Below, piece after piece: positions 35,697 to 43,428 of a stretch of DNA of 64,000 bases. This DNA comes from Bradyrhizobium sp. RD5-C2 (GTDB lineage Bacteria; Pseudomonadota; Alphaproteobacteria; Rhizobiales; Xanthobacteraceae), in assembly GCF_019972155.1 (NCBI RefSeq), contig NZ_BOVL01000021.1:46001-110000 (forward strand), written 5' to 3'. Below the pieces are notes generated by a model. The model made no database searches, was not told the origin of the DNA, and saw only the letters and a program-made list of their open reading frames with translations. The translations under genes and the position numbers were made by a program. Every line of letters begins with the position of its first letter. The first letter of the stretch is position 1.

Positions 35697-35879
35697 ATGG
35701 ATAACAGAATGCTCCCTGATAGCAGCGTGCCTGCGTGCACGCAAGTCATCGCGCAAATCAACATCCCGCCGCAGACAATCGAACTGCAAGCACGCAAGTT
35801 GCGCAAACGCTTTGCGCTCTCACCCGAAGTCGCCCGCATGCTCGCGGACATCGCGTTCGCGGGGGAGGCGCAGGCATGA
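35697..35879 (+). CDS. Small protein coupled to the primase gene
   Basis: The product is 60 residues. The end RKRFALSPEVARMLADIAFAG resembles a short conserved helix found in small proteins ahead of replication genes in rhizobial elements. It overlaps the next gene by ATGA (35876-35879), implying translational coupling. No Shine-Dalgarno site is clear and the start is uncertain; function unknown. Confidence 0.5.
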   Translation: MDNRMLPDSSVPACTQVIAQINIPPQTIELQARKLRKRFALSPEVARMLADIAFAGEAQA

Positions 35880-38305
35880 TCGAAAATCCTGGAACTCCGC
35901 AGGGTGCGCCTGGTCGCGAGGTGGATGCGGCCGCGAAGGTGCACGTCACGTTCTTCAAGGATCACGCGGCCAAGACCCGGACCACCGAGGACCTGACCTT
36001 GATCGAATTGCGTGAGCGCGTCTTGAACGCCGCCGCGCGTGAGAAACGCAAGCTGCCCTGGTTGAAGCTGGCGAAGTTCGGCAATCAGCGCAGCGTCGAG
36101 GGCAGCTTGCGCAATGACGCCAACGTCACGGAGATCACCGGCATCGAGGTGGACTACGACGACGAGCACGTCGCTTTCGATGACGCCTTGAACGCCGTCA
36201 GAGAAATGGACATCTTCGCGCTCGTCTACACCTCGCCCTCGCATACACCTGAGGCCCCGCGCTGGCGCATTCTGGCGCCAGCCTCGCGGCCGCTCGCGGC
36301 CACGATGCGCGCCAAGCTAGTGGCTCGGCTCAACGGCTTCCTGAAAGCCAAGCTTGGCGCGGATGAGATCGCGGCGAGTGAGAGCTTCACGCTGAGCCAG
36401 GCGTATTACTACGGCTGGGTGATGAACAAGCCGGGCCTTGACCATCGCGCCGATGTAATCGTCGGAGACTTCATCGATCTGCGCGATGATCTTGCGGAAT
36501 TCGAGCCCTTGGGCGCGAAGACGGCCGAGCAAGCATATACTGATAGGAGCGATCCGTTTGCCGGGTACTCCGACCATCACGGTCCGAAGCGCGGCAAATC
36601 CGATGAAGAGTTACTTGCTTTGCTCAAGTTGAGCCGCGCCACGCCTGGCAAAGGGTGGCGCGAGCCAATGTTGAGGTTTATCGCGAGCACGGTCGGGAAG
36701 GGGTGGCCCGACCTTGCGATCAGAGCGGCGTGCGCCCGCTATAGCGATGGCGATGTGGATGATCCAGAAATCCAGTTCGAGATCAACTACGCGCGTAAGA
36801 AGTTCGGCAAGCCGCAGGCGAATGAGGTCGAAGACACCGAGGTGACCGGCACTGCTCCGAAGATGTTAGTCGATCCGATCGATTTGTGGGGCAAGTTCGA
36901 CCCGCCGTCGCTGACGCGTGGGTTGCTGCCAGATGTCGTCGAACGGTTCGCACACGATCAAGGCATGGACATGGGTGCCGACATCTCGGGAATTGCGATG
37001 TCGGCGCTGGTTGTCTGCGCGGCGGCCATCCCCGACACAGTGCGGCTGCAAGTCAAGCGCTACAACGCCGGTTGGTTTGAGGTCGCTCGGCTGTGGGCGG
37101 CACTCGTTGGAGCGCCCAGCTCGAAGAAAAGCCCGATCATGGCAGCCGCAGCTCGCCCGTTGCGCAGGATCGACGCCGATCAGGCGCGCGACTATGCCGA
37201 CCAGCGCGCCGTATATGACAAACTGCCGAAGGAAGAAAAGCTCGTGACCGCGCTCCCGAAGCAGGTGCGGAGCATTCTCCAAGACACCACCATCGAAGCC
37301 GCGCAGGATGTGCTCAAGGACAGCCCCGACGGCTTGCTCTGTTACCAGGATGAATTGTCCGGCTGGTTTGGTTCCATGGACAAATACTCCGCCGGGCGCG
37401 GCTCGGCGAAGGATCGTGCCTTCTGGTTAGAGGCGTTTAACGGCGGGACCTATTCGGTGCAGCGGGTCGGACGTGGTGCCGTCTTCATCGAGAACCTTTC
37501 AATATCGCTCCTAGGCGGCATCCAGCCGGAACCGATCCGTAAGATCGCCGACGAAAGCGTGGATGACGGACTGTTGCAGCGCCTGCTGCCGATCATCGTG
37601 ACGCCTGCCAAGGCTGGACGAGATGAGGTCGCCTCGCCCGTCGTGGCCGAATACGAGGCATTGGTTCGCAATCTGCATTGCCTCGCCAAAGCGACGCTTC
37701 GCTTTGACGACGGCGCGCAGCGTTATCGACAAGAATTGGAAGTCAAGCACCTCAACTTGCAGAGCCTTGAGTTCGTCCATCGCAAGCTCGCCGCGCACAT
37801 CGGCAAGTACGATGGCATTTTTGCCAGGCTGTGCGTCATCTGGCACTGCATCGAGAATATGGAGGGCTTCGGCGATGTTCCCTCCGTGATCAGTGAGGCG
37901 ACGGCCCGGCGCGTCGGCGCGTTCTTGCACGGGTTCCTCCTGCCTCACGCCATCGCGTTTTACACGACCGTACTTGGGTTCTCGAATGACCATGATTGCG
38001 TGACCGCAGTCGCGGGATACATCCTGTCTCACGGCCTGACCAAGATCACCAATCGCGACCTCAAGCGTGGCGACCGTATTATGCGCCGCCTCTCGCCTGA
38101 GGCGGGGCTGGCGGTGTTCGAGCAATTGGAGGCTTTCGGCTGGCTTGAGCGTGCCCCCTCGCCATTGCGGGGCGCTCCCGCGCACTGGCTGGTCAATCCG
38201 GCGGCCCATCAAAAGTTTGCCGAGAGGGCGAAGACTGAAGCCACTCGGCGTGCCGAAGTGCGTCAGACGATAGCCGACGCTGTCGGCCGTGGAGTGGAGC
38301 CGTGA
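35876..38305 (+). CDS. Primase/helicase-like replication protein of the island (DUF3987-type)
   Basis: The product is 809 residues. The N-terminal part (about 60-200) contains GIEVDYDDEH and VYTSPSHTPEAPRWRI, which resemble the acidic metal site and His region of a PrimPol or RepB-like primase. The middle and C-terminal part has a P-loop-like GAPSSKKSPIM (about 411-421) with DELSGWF and GGIQPEPIR, the arrangement of DUF3987 proteins. The strict GKS/T lysine context is altered (KKSP), as in that family. It should start replication of the excised element at the iteron-like repeats just downstream. Phage satellites and plasmids carry such single-gene replicases. Confidence 0.75.
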   Translation: MIENPGTPQGAPGREVDAAAKVHVTFFKDHAAKTRTTEDLTLIELRERVLNAAAREKRKLPWLKLAKFGNQRSVEGSLRNDANVTEITGIEVDYDDEHVAFDDALNAVREMDIFALVYTSPSHTPEAPRWRILAPASRPLAATMRAKLVARLNGFLKAKLGADEIAASESFTLSQAYYYGWVMNKPGLDHRADVIVGDFIDLRDDLAEFEPLGAKTAEQAYTDRSDPFAGYSDHHGPKRGKSDEELLALLKLSRATPGKGWREPMLRFIASTVGKGWPDLAIRAACARYSDGDVDDPEIQFEINYARKKFGKPQANEVEDTEVTGTAPKMLVDPIDLWGKFDPPSLTRGLLPDVVERFAHDQGMDMGADISGIAMSALVVCAAAIPDTVRLQVKRYNAGWFEVARLWAALVGAPSSKKSPIMAAAARPLRRIDADQARDYADQRAVYDKLPKEEKLVTALPKQVRSILQDTTIEAAQDVLKDSPDGLLCYQDELSGWFGSMDKYSAGRGSAKDRAFWLEAFNGGTYSVQRVGRGAVFIENLSISLLGGIQPEPIRKIADESVDDGLLQRLLPIIVTPAKAGRDEVASPVVAEYEALVRNLHCLAKATLRFDDGAQRYRQELEVKHLNLQSLEFVHRKLAAHIGKYDGIFARLCVIWHCIENMEGFGDVPSVISEATARRVGAFLHGFLLPHAIAFYTTVLGFSNDHDCVTAVAGYILSHGLTKITNRDLKRGDRIMRRLSPEAGLAVFEQLEAFGWLERAPSPLRGAPAHWLVNPAAHQKFAERAKTEATRRAEVRQTIADAVGRGVEP

Positions 38306-38368
38306 GGGGTCTGAAGCCGCGCGCGACCGAACACAGGCGAGAGAATGCAGCGTGTCGCACCCGCGTGC

Positions 38369-38542
38369 GCGCAAGGGACAATGGCGACAACTGTTCAAGC
38401 GGCTACGCGCCGCCCGACTTCAAGGTGGTCGAGTTGTCACCAATGTCCCTTGCATGCGTGAGATATAAATACAAATTCGAGTTTTTCTATTTCTCTCGTC
38501 AACTCTTCCTTTGCGCCGCGTGCGCAAGGGACATTGGTGACA
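38369..38542. repeat. Iteron-like repeats with AT-rich core: candidate replication origin
   Basis: Three copies of a 19-21-bp sequence based on GCAAGGGACATTGGTGACA are present: direct at 38369-38389 (two mismatches), inverted at 38435-38455 and direct at 38522-38542. The last two face each other across a 65-bp AT-rich block (AGATATAAATACAAATTCGAG..). It lies directly after the replicase gene. Protein-coding potential is poor here. Confidence 0.75.
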
Positions 38543-38693
38543 GCTTGTCACGTCGAAACTCAACAGACCCTGCGCGCTTGCCCCGTCGGCACTGGGCCAT
38601 CATGACGCCGAGCGCCGTGGCTTCCCTGAGCTGTGTAAGTGTTTCGTTCTGCCCCAATACTGACCATAAGAGAACACTTGGAGGTAAGTGAGA

Positions 38694-39068
38694 ATGAGTA
38701 TGGGACCGGGATGGATACAGCGCAGGCTGCTTTACATCTTCGACAAGGTGCCGGGTCAACCGCTGAGTACGGCGCTCCTGACCTGTATGGTGTATGGCTG
38801 CCAAGACGAATGCCTCGACGATCCGGCCCGATGGATCTACCCCGCCGCCGAGCGGGTGGCTGTGACGCGTGCGCTGCGCAGTCTCGCCAAGCGCGGCAAG
38901 ATCAGGAGCTTCGGTCGCCGCTTCCATGACAGGCATGCGCGTTGGGGAGCGCTGGCTTGCTCTGATCCAACGATCAGCATTCTATCCAATCGGCTTATCG
39001 GGCAAAAACTCTGCGTCTCGCCGACGACCGTCCAGACGGTGCGGGCAGGAACGGCTCAACAGGAGTAA
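38694..39068 (+). CDS. Winged-helix-like small protein of the satellite
   Basis: The product is 124 residues from ATG 38694, 9 bases after GGAGG. It contains a winged-helix-like pattern (LLTCMVYGC..VAVTRALRSLAKRGKIRSFG), suggesting DNA binding, followed by a Ser/Thr-rich tail ending in VSPTTVQTVRAG. No metal site is seen. Lying between the origin and terS it could regulate either. Family not recognised. Confidence 0.55.
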   Translation: MSMGPGWIQRRLLYIFDKVPGQPLSTALLTCMVYGCQDECLDDPARWIYPAAERVAVTRALRSLAKRGKIRSFGRRFHDRHARWGALACSDPTISILSNRLIGQKLCVSPTTVQTVRAGTAQQE

Positions 39069-39193
39069 CGCTATGAAACTCGGAAGTCATATCTTTCGGT
39101 GGGCGGGTCCTTCTTGACCACCCGCCAAATGCGGGTCGCGCTCGCGCGCTCGGTATGGCTAGGGCCAGGAATTTATAAGGGGTGTTACATTTC

Positions 39194-39715
39194 ATGCCCA
39201 TGATCTCACAGGTCTGTGCCTGGTGCGGCGTCAGCAGGCAGACCTTCCATCGCGCTCTCAATCGCGGCGTGGTCGCCAAGAAACCTCGCGGCCGATACGA
39301 CATTCAAGAAGTCGCGCGCGCGCTCATCAAGGATGGTCAGGCGGCCAAGGCCGGTCACGGCGATCATGCGTCCAAGCTCGCGTTGTCCGAGGCCCGCGCC
39401 GCGCTCGCTCGCGAGCAGGCGACGGCAATGCGCATGAAGAACGCCATCCTGCGCGGCGAGTACGTTCGATTGTCGCTGGTCCAGCGGCAAGCGGAGGTCA
39501 TCTTCGCGACGTTCCGCGAGCGTGTCCTGGGCATCCCGGGCAAGGTCGGCGCTGTTTGCGAGATGCGGTCTCGTACCGAGGTCGAGGAGATCGTGCGTAG
39601 TGAGTGCTATGAGGCGTTGGAGGAACTGAGTAGGCCGATCGTTCCTCTCGATCGGAAATGCAACGATGACCACGACGTACCTATCGCAGCTAGTCTTGAA
39701 AGCGAGGTGATCTAA
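39194..39715 (+). CDS. Terminase small subunit-like protein (Nu1/TerS)
   Basis: The product is 173 residues. An N-terminal HTH (ISQVCAWCGVSRQTFHRALNRG) and a long charged helix (LSEARAALAREQATAMRMKNAILRGEYV) match the Nu1-like small terminase family, which recognises pac/cos DNA and recruits the large subunit. No large terminase, portal or head gene follows, so it probably redirects a helper phage's TerL, as in PICI satellites. I chose ATG 39194; GTG 39182 is an alternative. The stop overlaps the next start (TAATG). Confidence 0.7.
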   Translation: MPMISQVCAWCGVSRQTFHRALNRGVVAKKPRGRYDIQEVARALIKDGQAAKAGHGDHASKLALSEARAALAREQATAMRMKNAILRGEYVRLSLVQRQAEVIFATFRERVLGIPGKVGAVCEMRSRTEVEEIVRSECYEALEELSRPIVPLDRKCNDDHDVPIAASLESEVI

Positions 39716-40092
39716 TGCTCGACCGCAATCGGATGATCGAGCAGCTGTTGCAGTGGCTTGCGGACCTGGGATGGAAGCCACCGACCGGCGACGTGATTGA
39801 TGAGGTTACCAACGGCGGCTTGCTGACTGCCCAGCAGGTGGCGGTCATCTGCGAAGTCTCCGACCAGACTATCTACCGCTGGAATGAGGATGCCGCTCGC
39901 AGGGGCGAACCGCTCGGATGGAAGCAGGCAACAACCTGGCTGATCGGCACGACCCGGCTGCTCAACTACGTCGAGAAGCATCAAGGTGGGCTACCTGCCC
40001 GGGTCAAGGCCCAGAACCGGCATCGGGATTTCTGGCCGATCTGGTCGGCTCCGCAGGAGTTATGCCCGGGTGCGAAGCCTGGGCCAACCTAA
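39715..40092 (+). CDS. HTH-containing protein coupled to TerS
   Basis: The product is 125 residues. It begins in a TAATG overlap with terS, so the two are made together. It has a clear helix-turn-helix (GLLTAQQVAVICEVSDQTIYRW) of AlpA/excisionase type, then a basic C-terminal part. It could be a second packaging or regulatory protein. I know no exact family. Confidence 0.55.
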   Translation: MLDRNRMIEQLLQWLADLGWKPPTGDVIDEVTNGGLLTAQQVAVICEVSDQTIYRWNEDAARRGEPLGWKQATTWLIGTTRLLNYVEKHQGGLPARVKAQNRHRDFWPIWSAPQELCPGAKPGPT

Positions 40093-40307
40093 CTTAAGAG
40101 AACGGCTATTAAGGAGAAAGCCCGACTTCGCTTACCAAAGGGCTTCGACTGTTGTTGATCCAAAACAACGAGAGGCGCGATCGAGGTACCTTGAAGCCGC
40201 TCGGGGTCTCCCCGGGGGATTGAAAGTTAGGTGCAGATACTGGCTATTTCTATTTGAGCGAGTAGTATGATCTCGGGTTTGAAATCTGCGTGTGCGTGGA
40301 GATCAAG

Positions 40308-40688
40308 ATGGTCCGGCTCTTCCTTGTAATTCTGACAGTGACGGAGATCATGGCTGTGGAGTTGGCTGCGCCAGCCCTCGCTCAGGTAGATGCACACGAC
40401 GCCGGTGCTCGTGCTGTACCCCCTCCGTCCTCCGCTCTCACGCAGCCGCCTATCAATGCTCCGTCCGCGGAGGTGCCATCCACACCGCAGGCCGGGCCTA
40501 TGTCACAGGCGGGGGCAAGCCGACACACACCTACACCGTCGCAATGTGCAAGACTTCTTCCTCGCGCCGAACTTGTACCCGAGCTTCAGCTGTCGCCCGA
40601 CTACCAAGCGTGCAAGACGGTATTCCCCAACAGCGTAAGTGGAGGTTTCTTCAACCACGCGCCCAATGCGCCGCCGATGGATCGGTGA
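40308..40688 (+). CDS. Small secreted Pro-rich protein (cargo)
   Basis: The product is 126 residues from ATG 40308 with GGAG 6 bases upstream. The signal peptide is VRLFLVILTVTEIMAVELAAP (cleavage near PALAQ). The mature part is Pro/Ala/Ser-rich with two Cys (SQCARLLPR, YQACKTVFP) near the end. No family recognised; looks periplasmic or surface-exposed. It is followed 4 bases later by a membrane-anchored protein. Confidence 0.5.
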   Translation: MVRLFLVILTVTEIMAVELAAPALAQVDAHDAGARAVPPPSSALTQPPINAPSAEVPSTPQAGPMSQAGASRHTPTPSQCARLLPRAELVPELQLSPDYQACKTVFPNSVSGGFFNHAPNAPPMDR

Positions 40689-40692
40689 CCCA

Positions 40693-41406
40693 ATGAGCAA
40701 AAAACATCCGGTCGACAATTCTCCTCCGGAAAAATGGTTTACAATTTTAGGGCTGATTATCGTTAGGCGTACGGACCTACTCGCCGCCACGGCTTTCGTT
40801 ATCTCACTCTCCACCCTCTCGTATCAATTGTGGCAGTTCGCAAAGGGTTCGAACCCGATCATATACCCGCCAGACACCCTTTACGTATTCTTCGACAGAT
40901 ACCCAAACGGGGTGACCGCTACTCGAATTGCTGGACAGCTCAGCTTTACCAATAGTGGGGAAGCTGGGCACAATGCCGTCCTTCAAGATGTATCCGCTAC
41001 GATCAAATTGGGCGAGAGGACTATCGAGGAATACTGGCTCTCATTTGGCACTGTAACTCGTCGAGACACCGAATTTACCCTAGAGGTAAAAGAAGCTGCG
41101 CATCCTTTCGTCGTGGACGGCGGCGGGGCCGTAAGCCACATGGTAACGTTCTCCCCACGCGTAAGGGACTGTGTTCCTCAAGTCAGTACGACAGTCACCT
41201 GCCAGCAGGGGGCCGACTTTGTAACGGATATTGATTTTCTGAAACTCTTAGCTCCGCAAAAGACTCTGAACGTAACCTTCACGGGAAGGGTTCTCGGCTC
41301 TAGCCGAACTCTGAAAGGCAATTGTTCGACTTCGATCACCGATGATTTCATGCAAACGCTCGCGAAAAACGATTGGTACGCAGCCCGTTGCGTTGCCGCG
41401 CCTTAG
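40693..41406 (+). CDS. Membrane-anchored hypothetical protein (cargo)
   Basis: The product is 237 residues with one N-terminal membrane helix (LLAATAFVISLSTLSYQLWQ, about 29-48). An extracytoplasmic beta-rich domain with four Cys (RDCVPQ, TTVTCQQG, KGNCSTS, AARCVAAP) follows, probably two disulfides. It starts 4 bases after the secreted Pro-rich protein, so they likely form an operon. Function unknown; possible envelope or superinfection role is speculation. Confidence 0.55.
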   Translation: MSKKHPVDNSPPEKWFTILGLIIVRRTDLLAATAFVISLSTLSYQLWQFAKGSNPIIYPPDTLYVFFDRYPNGVTATRIAGQLSFTNSGEAGHNAVLQDVSATIKLGERTIEEYWLSFGTVTRRDTEFTLEVKEAAHPFVVDGGGAVSHMVTFSPRVRDCVPQVSTTVTCQQGADFVTDIDFLKLLAPQKTLNVTFTGRVLGSSRTLKGNCSTSITDDFMQTLAKNDWYAARCVAAP

Positions 41407-41502
41407 CCAGCTCTTCTTGGCCCGTAAGAGACGAAGCCGCTGTGTGTGCCCGATGTCAGCTTTCTAGGGAACGCGGACACTTCCTTGCTGAGACCACCTG
41501 AG

Positions 41503-41550
41503 ACGTGGTCCGCACCACGACAATCAATCTCAAACGTGGAGCGCACCACA
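41503..41550. promoter_or_regulatory. Two 17-bp dyads, candidate operator pair
   Basis: ACGTGGTCCGCACCACG (41503-41519) and ACGTGGAGCGCACCACA (41534-41550) share GTGGnnCGCACCAC, a near-palindrome, 31 bp apart (three helical turns). They lie 45 to 92 bp before the coiled-coil gene, the position expected of an operator for that operon. Confidence 0.55.
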
Positions 41551-41594
41551 CTCCCGACCTACGCAAATACGCGGTTGCGGCGTAAACTGGCCGC

Positions 41595-42305
41595 ATGAAG
41601 AACCCATTCCGAAAACCCCCGATGCACGAACTTGAAACCACCATCGCCTCGCTCACCAAGCGCGGCGAACGGCTCGCCACCAAGCGTATCGCGGCGCAAG
41701 CGGCAGCAGACAAGGCGATCAAGGCCCGCCAGCACACATTGCTGTCGGCCGATCTCGACGATCAACGCGCACTCGACAAAGTGCAGGCGGCTGCCGCAAC
41801 GGCAAGCTCTGACTTGGCGGGCATCGACGATGCGATCGCCGTGCTGGCGCAACAGAAGGCAGAAGCCGAGCGTCAATTCGCTGCTGAACGCGAGCGCATC
41901 GAGCGCGCTGCGGCGGCGGACAAGTTGACCAGCCAGGTCGATGCCATTGAGGCGGCCTTGCCGGTCTGCCTTGAGCACGCGCGGATGCTTGCCGATGCCC
42001 TGTCCGAGATCAGCGCGTGGCACTTCGAAAGTGGGCAGATCACCAACTTTGTTCAGAACACGATGGCTCAGGTCGAGGTGGCCGCCAACTTCGCACTTTC
42101 GGAGTTGGGAGCGATGCCCGATGCGATCCGCGCGGGTCGGCAGGCAATTCCGGGAGAGCCGGTGCCCAGCCCGGTCATCGAGCCCTCGGAGCCCGCCATC
42201 GCACCGCAGATCGAACCCGATCCGGTGCTGCGGGCGGTGGGCTTAACCGTCATCGATCGGAGCGCTGAAGCGCGTTCGATTGAAATTGAGATGCCCCGAG
42301 CATGA
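41595..42305 (+). CDS. Coiled-coil hypothetical protein (first gene of the M41 operon)
   Basis: The product is 236 residues, Ala/Glu/Arg/Lys-rich from about 15 to 125 with heptad-like hydrophobic spacing (a long coiled coil; LETTIASLTKRGERLATKR..). A Pro-rich stretch (PVPSPVIEPSEPAIAPQIEP, about 190-210) and a short tail follow. No signal peptide or membrane helix. It overlaps the next gene by ATGA (42302-42305). It may be a scaffold- or tail-like structural protein, or a partner of the downstream protease. Not recognised. Confidence 0.6.
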   Translation: MKNPFRKPPMHELETTIASLTKRGERLATKRIAAQAAADKAIKARQHTLLSADLDDQRALDKVQAAAATASSDLAGIDDAIAVLAQQKAEAERQFAAERERIERAAAADKLTSQVDAIEAALPVCLEHARMLADALSEISAWHFESGQITNFVQNTMAQVEVAANFALSELGAMPDAIRAGRQAIPGEPVPSPVIEPSEPAIAPQIEPDPVLRAVGLTVIDRSAEARSIEIEMPRA

Positions 42306-42508
42306 ACTCAGCGCCGCCCGGTTGGAGACCGGATCAAATCGCCACACGCATCGATGGGTGGGTCGTCGATCCTGACGACGAAACCCACATCCCGGCCGCC
42401 GTGGCCCAGATGATTGCCCGTGCTATGCCGCACCCGAGCAATGGCGCTATCGCGGATATCCGTACGCGCATGCTCGCGCGGCACAAGAAGGTTCTTGGTC
42501 ATGTCTGA
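42302..42508 (+). CDS. 68-residue hypothetical protein (middle gene of the M41 operon)
   Basis: The product is 68 residues overlapping both neighbours (ATGA at 42302-42305; ATG of the next gene at 42501 before its own TGA at 42506-42508). It has a Trp/Asp-rich first half (GWRPDQIATRIDGWVVDPDD) and a short helical second half. Its overlaps argue that it is a real, co-translated part of the set. Possible adaptor or inhibitor of the protease; that is speculation. Confidence 0.55.
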   Translation: MNSAPPGWRPDQIATRIDGWVVDPDDETHIPAAVAQMIARAMPHPSNGAIADIRTRMLARHKKVLGHV

Positions 42509-43331
42509 GCAAGTTTCGGCTGAGGAGGGACCAGCGACCTTTCTCGCCAAGACGGAGGCCGTTGTCGAGATCGGATTGGTGGCCGATCTTGGCGGCGGTC
42601 TCGATGTGGAAGGCGATGATTACGATCGCTTGCTCGCAACGCTCGGCCGCACATTCGATGAAGACGAGCGGATCGCTATCCATGAAGCTGGACACGCGGT
42701 CTGCGCCCGTCGGCTGGGCCATGAAGTCGGCGGAGTGACCGTGAACCCGGACCAAGATCGCGGCTCCGAAGGGCTGTGCTGGGGCCTAGGTCATACGGAG
42801 GCGTTCGCGGAGGGTTGTGGCGATGCCTCCGATGTTCGGGACGTTCTCGGCGCGATCATGCCGCATGCGGGCGAGGACCGCCGACCCGTGGCCGATGTTT
42901 TCGGCAGCGTCCACAATCAGTGCATCGAGTTCATGGCTGGTCGGGCTGCGGAACGCATGTTGCTTGACCGTGAGCCTGCCGTACCCACAGACGATCTTCG
43001 GCAGGCGCGAGAACTAGCATCGTTGATTTGTACCAGCGACGAGGCAATTGACGCTTTCATCACCTACTGTGATTTGGCTGCACGTGATTTGCTTATGCCG
43101 TACGGTGATGTCGTGATGGCGTTGTCTGTCGTTTTGCGCATCAAGCGAACGTTGGATGGTGCGGAAATCGATCAGACCATTCGGGGCGTTGAAGCCCGCA
43201 AGGCGCTGGCGGTTGAGCATCGGCGTCGGGCCGACTGGCACAAGTGCGAATTGGCAGCGAGCCGGTTTCGGGCTGAGTGTAAGTACCCCGATGGGGCCAT
43301 TGCCGCATCCAGCCATGGTCAGGTACCGTAA
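42501..43331 (+). CDS. Stand-alone M41 (FtsH-type) metallopeptidase domain protein
   Basis: The product is 276 residues from ATG 42501. The zinc site is HEAGH at 61-65. The downstream pattern MAGRAAERMLLD (about 145-156) and PTDDLRQAR (about 162-170) reproduces FtsH's GGRAAEE...NDLxxAT, so Asp165 is a good third zinc ligand. The AAA+ ATPase domain and membrane helices of FtsH are absent, so it cannot unfold substrates by itself. It would need another ATPase or act on peptides or loosely folded proteins. It is last in an overlapping three-gene set. Confidence 0.8.
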   Translation: MSEQVSAEEGPATFLAKTEAVVEIGLVADLGGGLDVEGDDYDRLLATLGRTFDEDERIAIHEAGHAVCARRLGHEVGGVTVNPDQDRGSEGLCWGLGHTEAFAEGCGDASDVRDVLGAIMPHAGEDRRPVADVFGSVHNQCIEFMAGRAAERMLLDREPAVPTDDLRQARELASLICTSDEAIDAFITYCDLAARDLLMPYGDVVMALSVVLRIKRTLDGAEIDQTIRGVEARKALAVEHRRRADWHKCELAASRFRAECKYPDGAIAASSHGQVP

Positions 43332-43428
43332 TCGGTGACGATTTTGATCGGATGGCGCAGCGGATGTAACCGTGGCCGATGATCGCAGATGGCCTCAGCG
43401 CGGAAGCGTCGGGGCCATTTGTCTGGCG

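Noticed and set aside
35147..36244. A long minus-strand frame (365 residues) opposite the AlpA-like and replicase genes.
   Set aside because: It overlaps well-supported plus-strand genes with clear domains and has no ribosome-binding site; a high-GC shadow.
35241..38542. CRISPR array as an explanation of the repeats near 35.25 kb and 38.4 kb.
   Set aside because: Repeats are 20 bp with almost no spacer, or only three copies in mixed orientation; no cas genes are present.
38302..38691. An open frame of 129 residues after the replicase gene.
   Set aside because: It reads straight through the iteron-like repeats and AT-rich block, has no Shine-Dalgarno and no protein-like pattern. The region fits an origin better.
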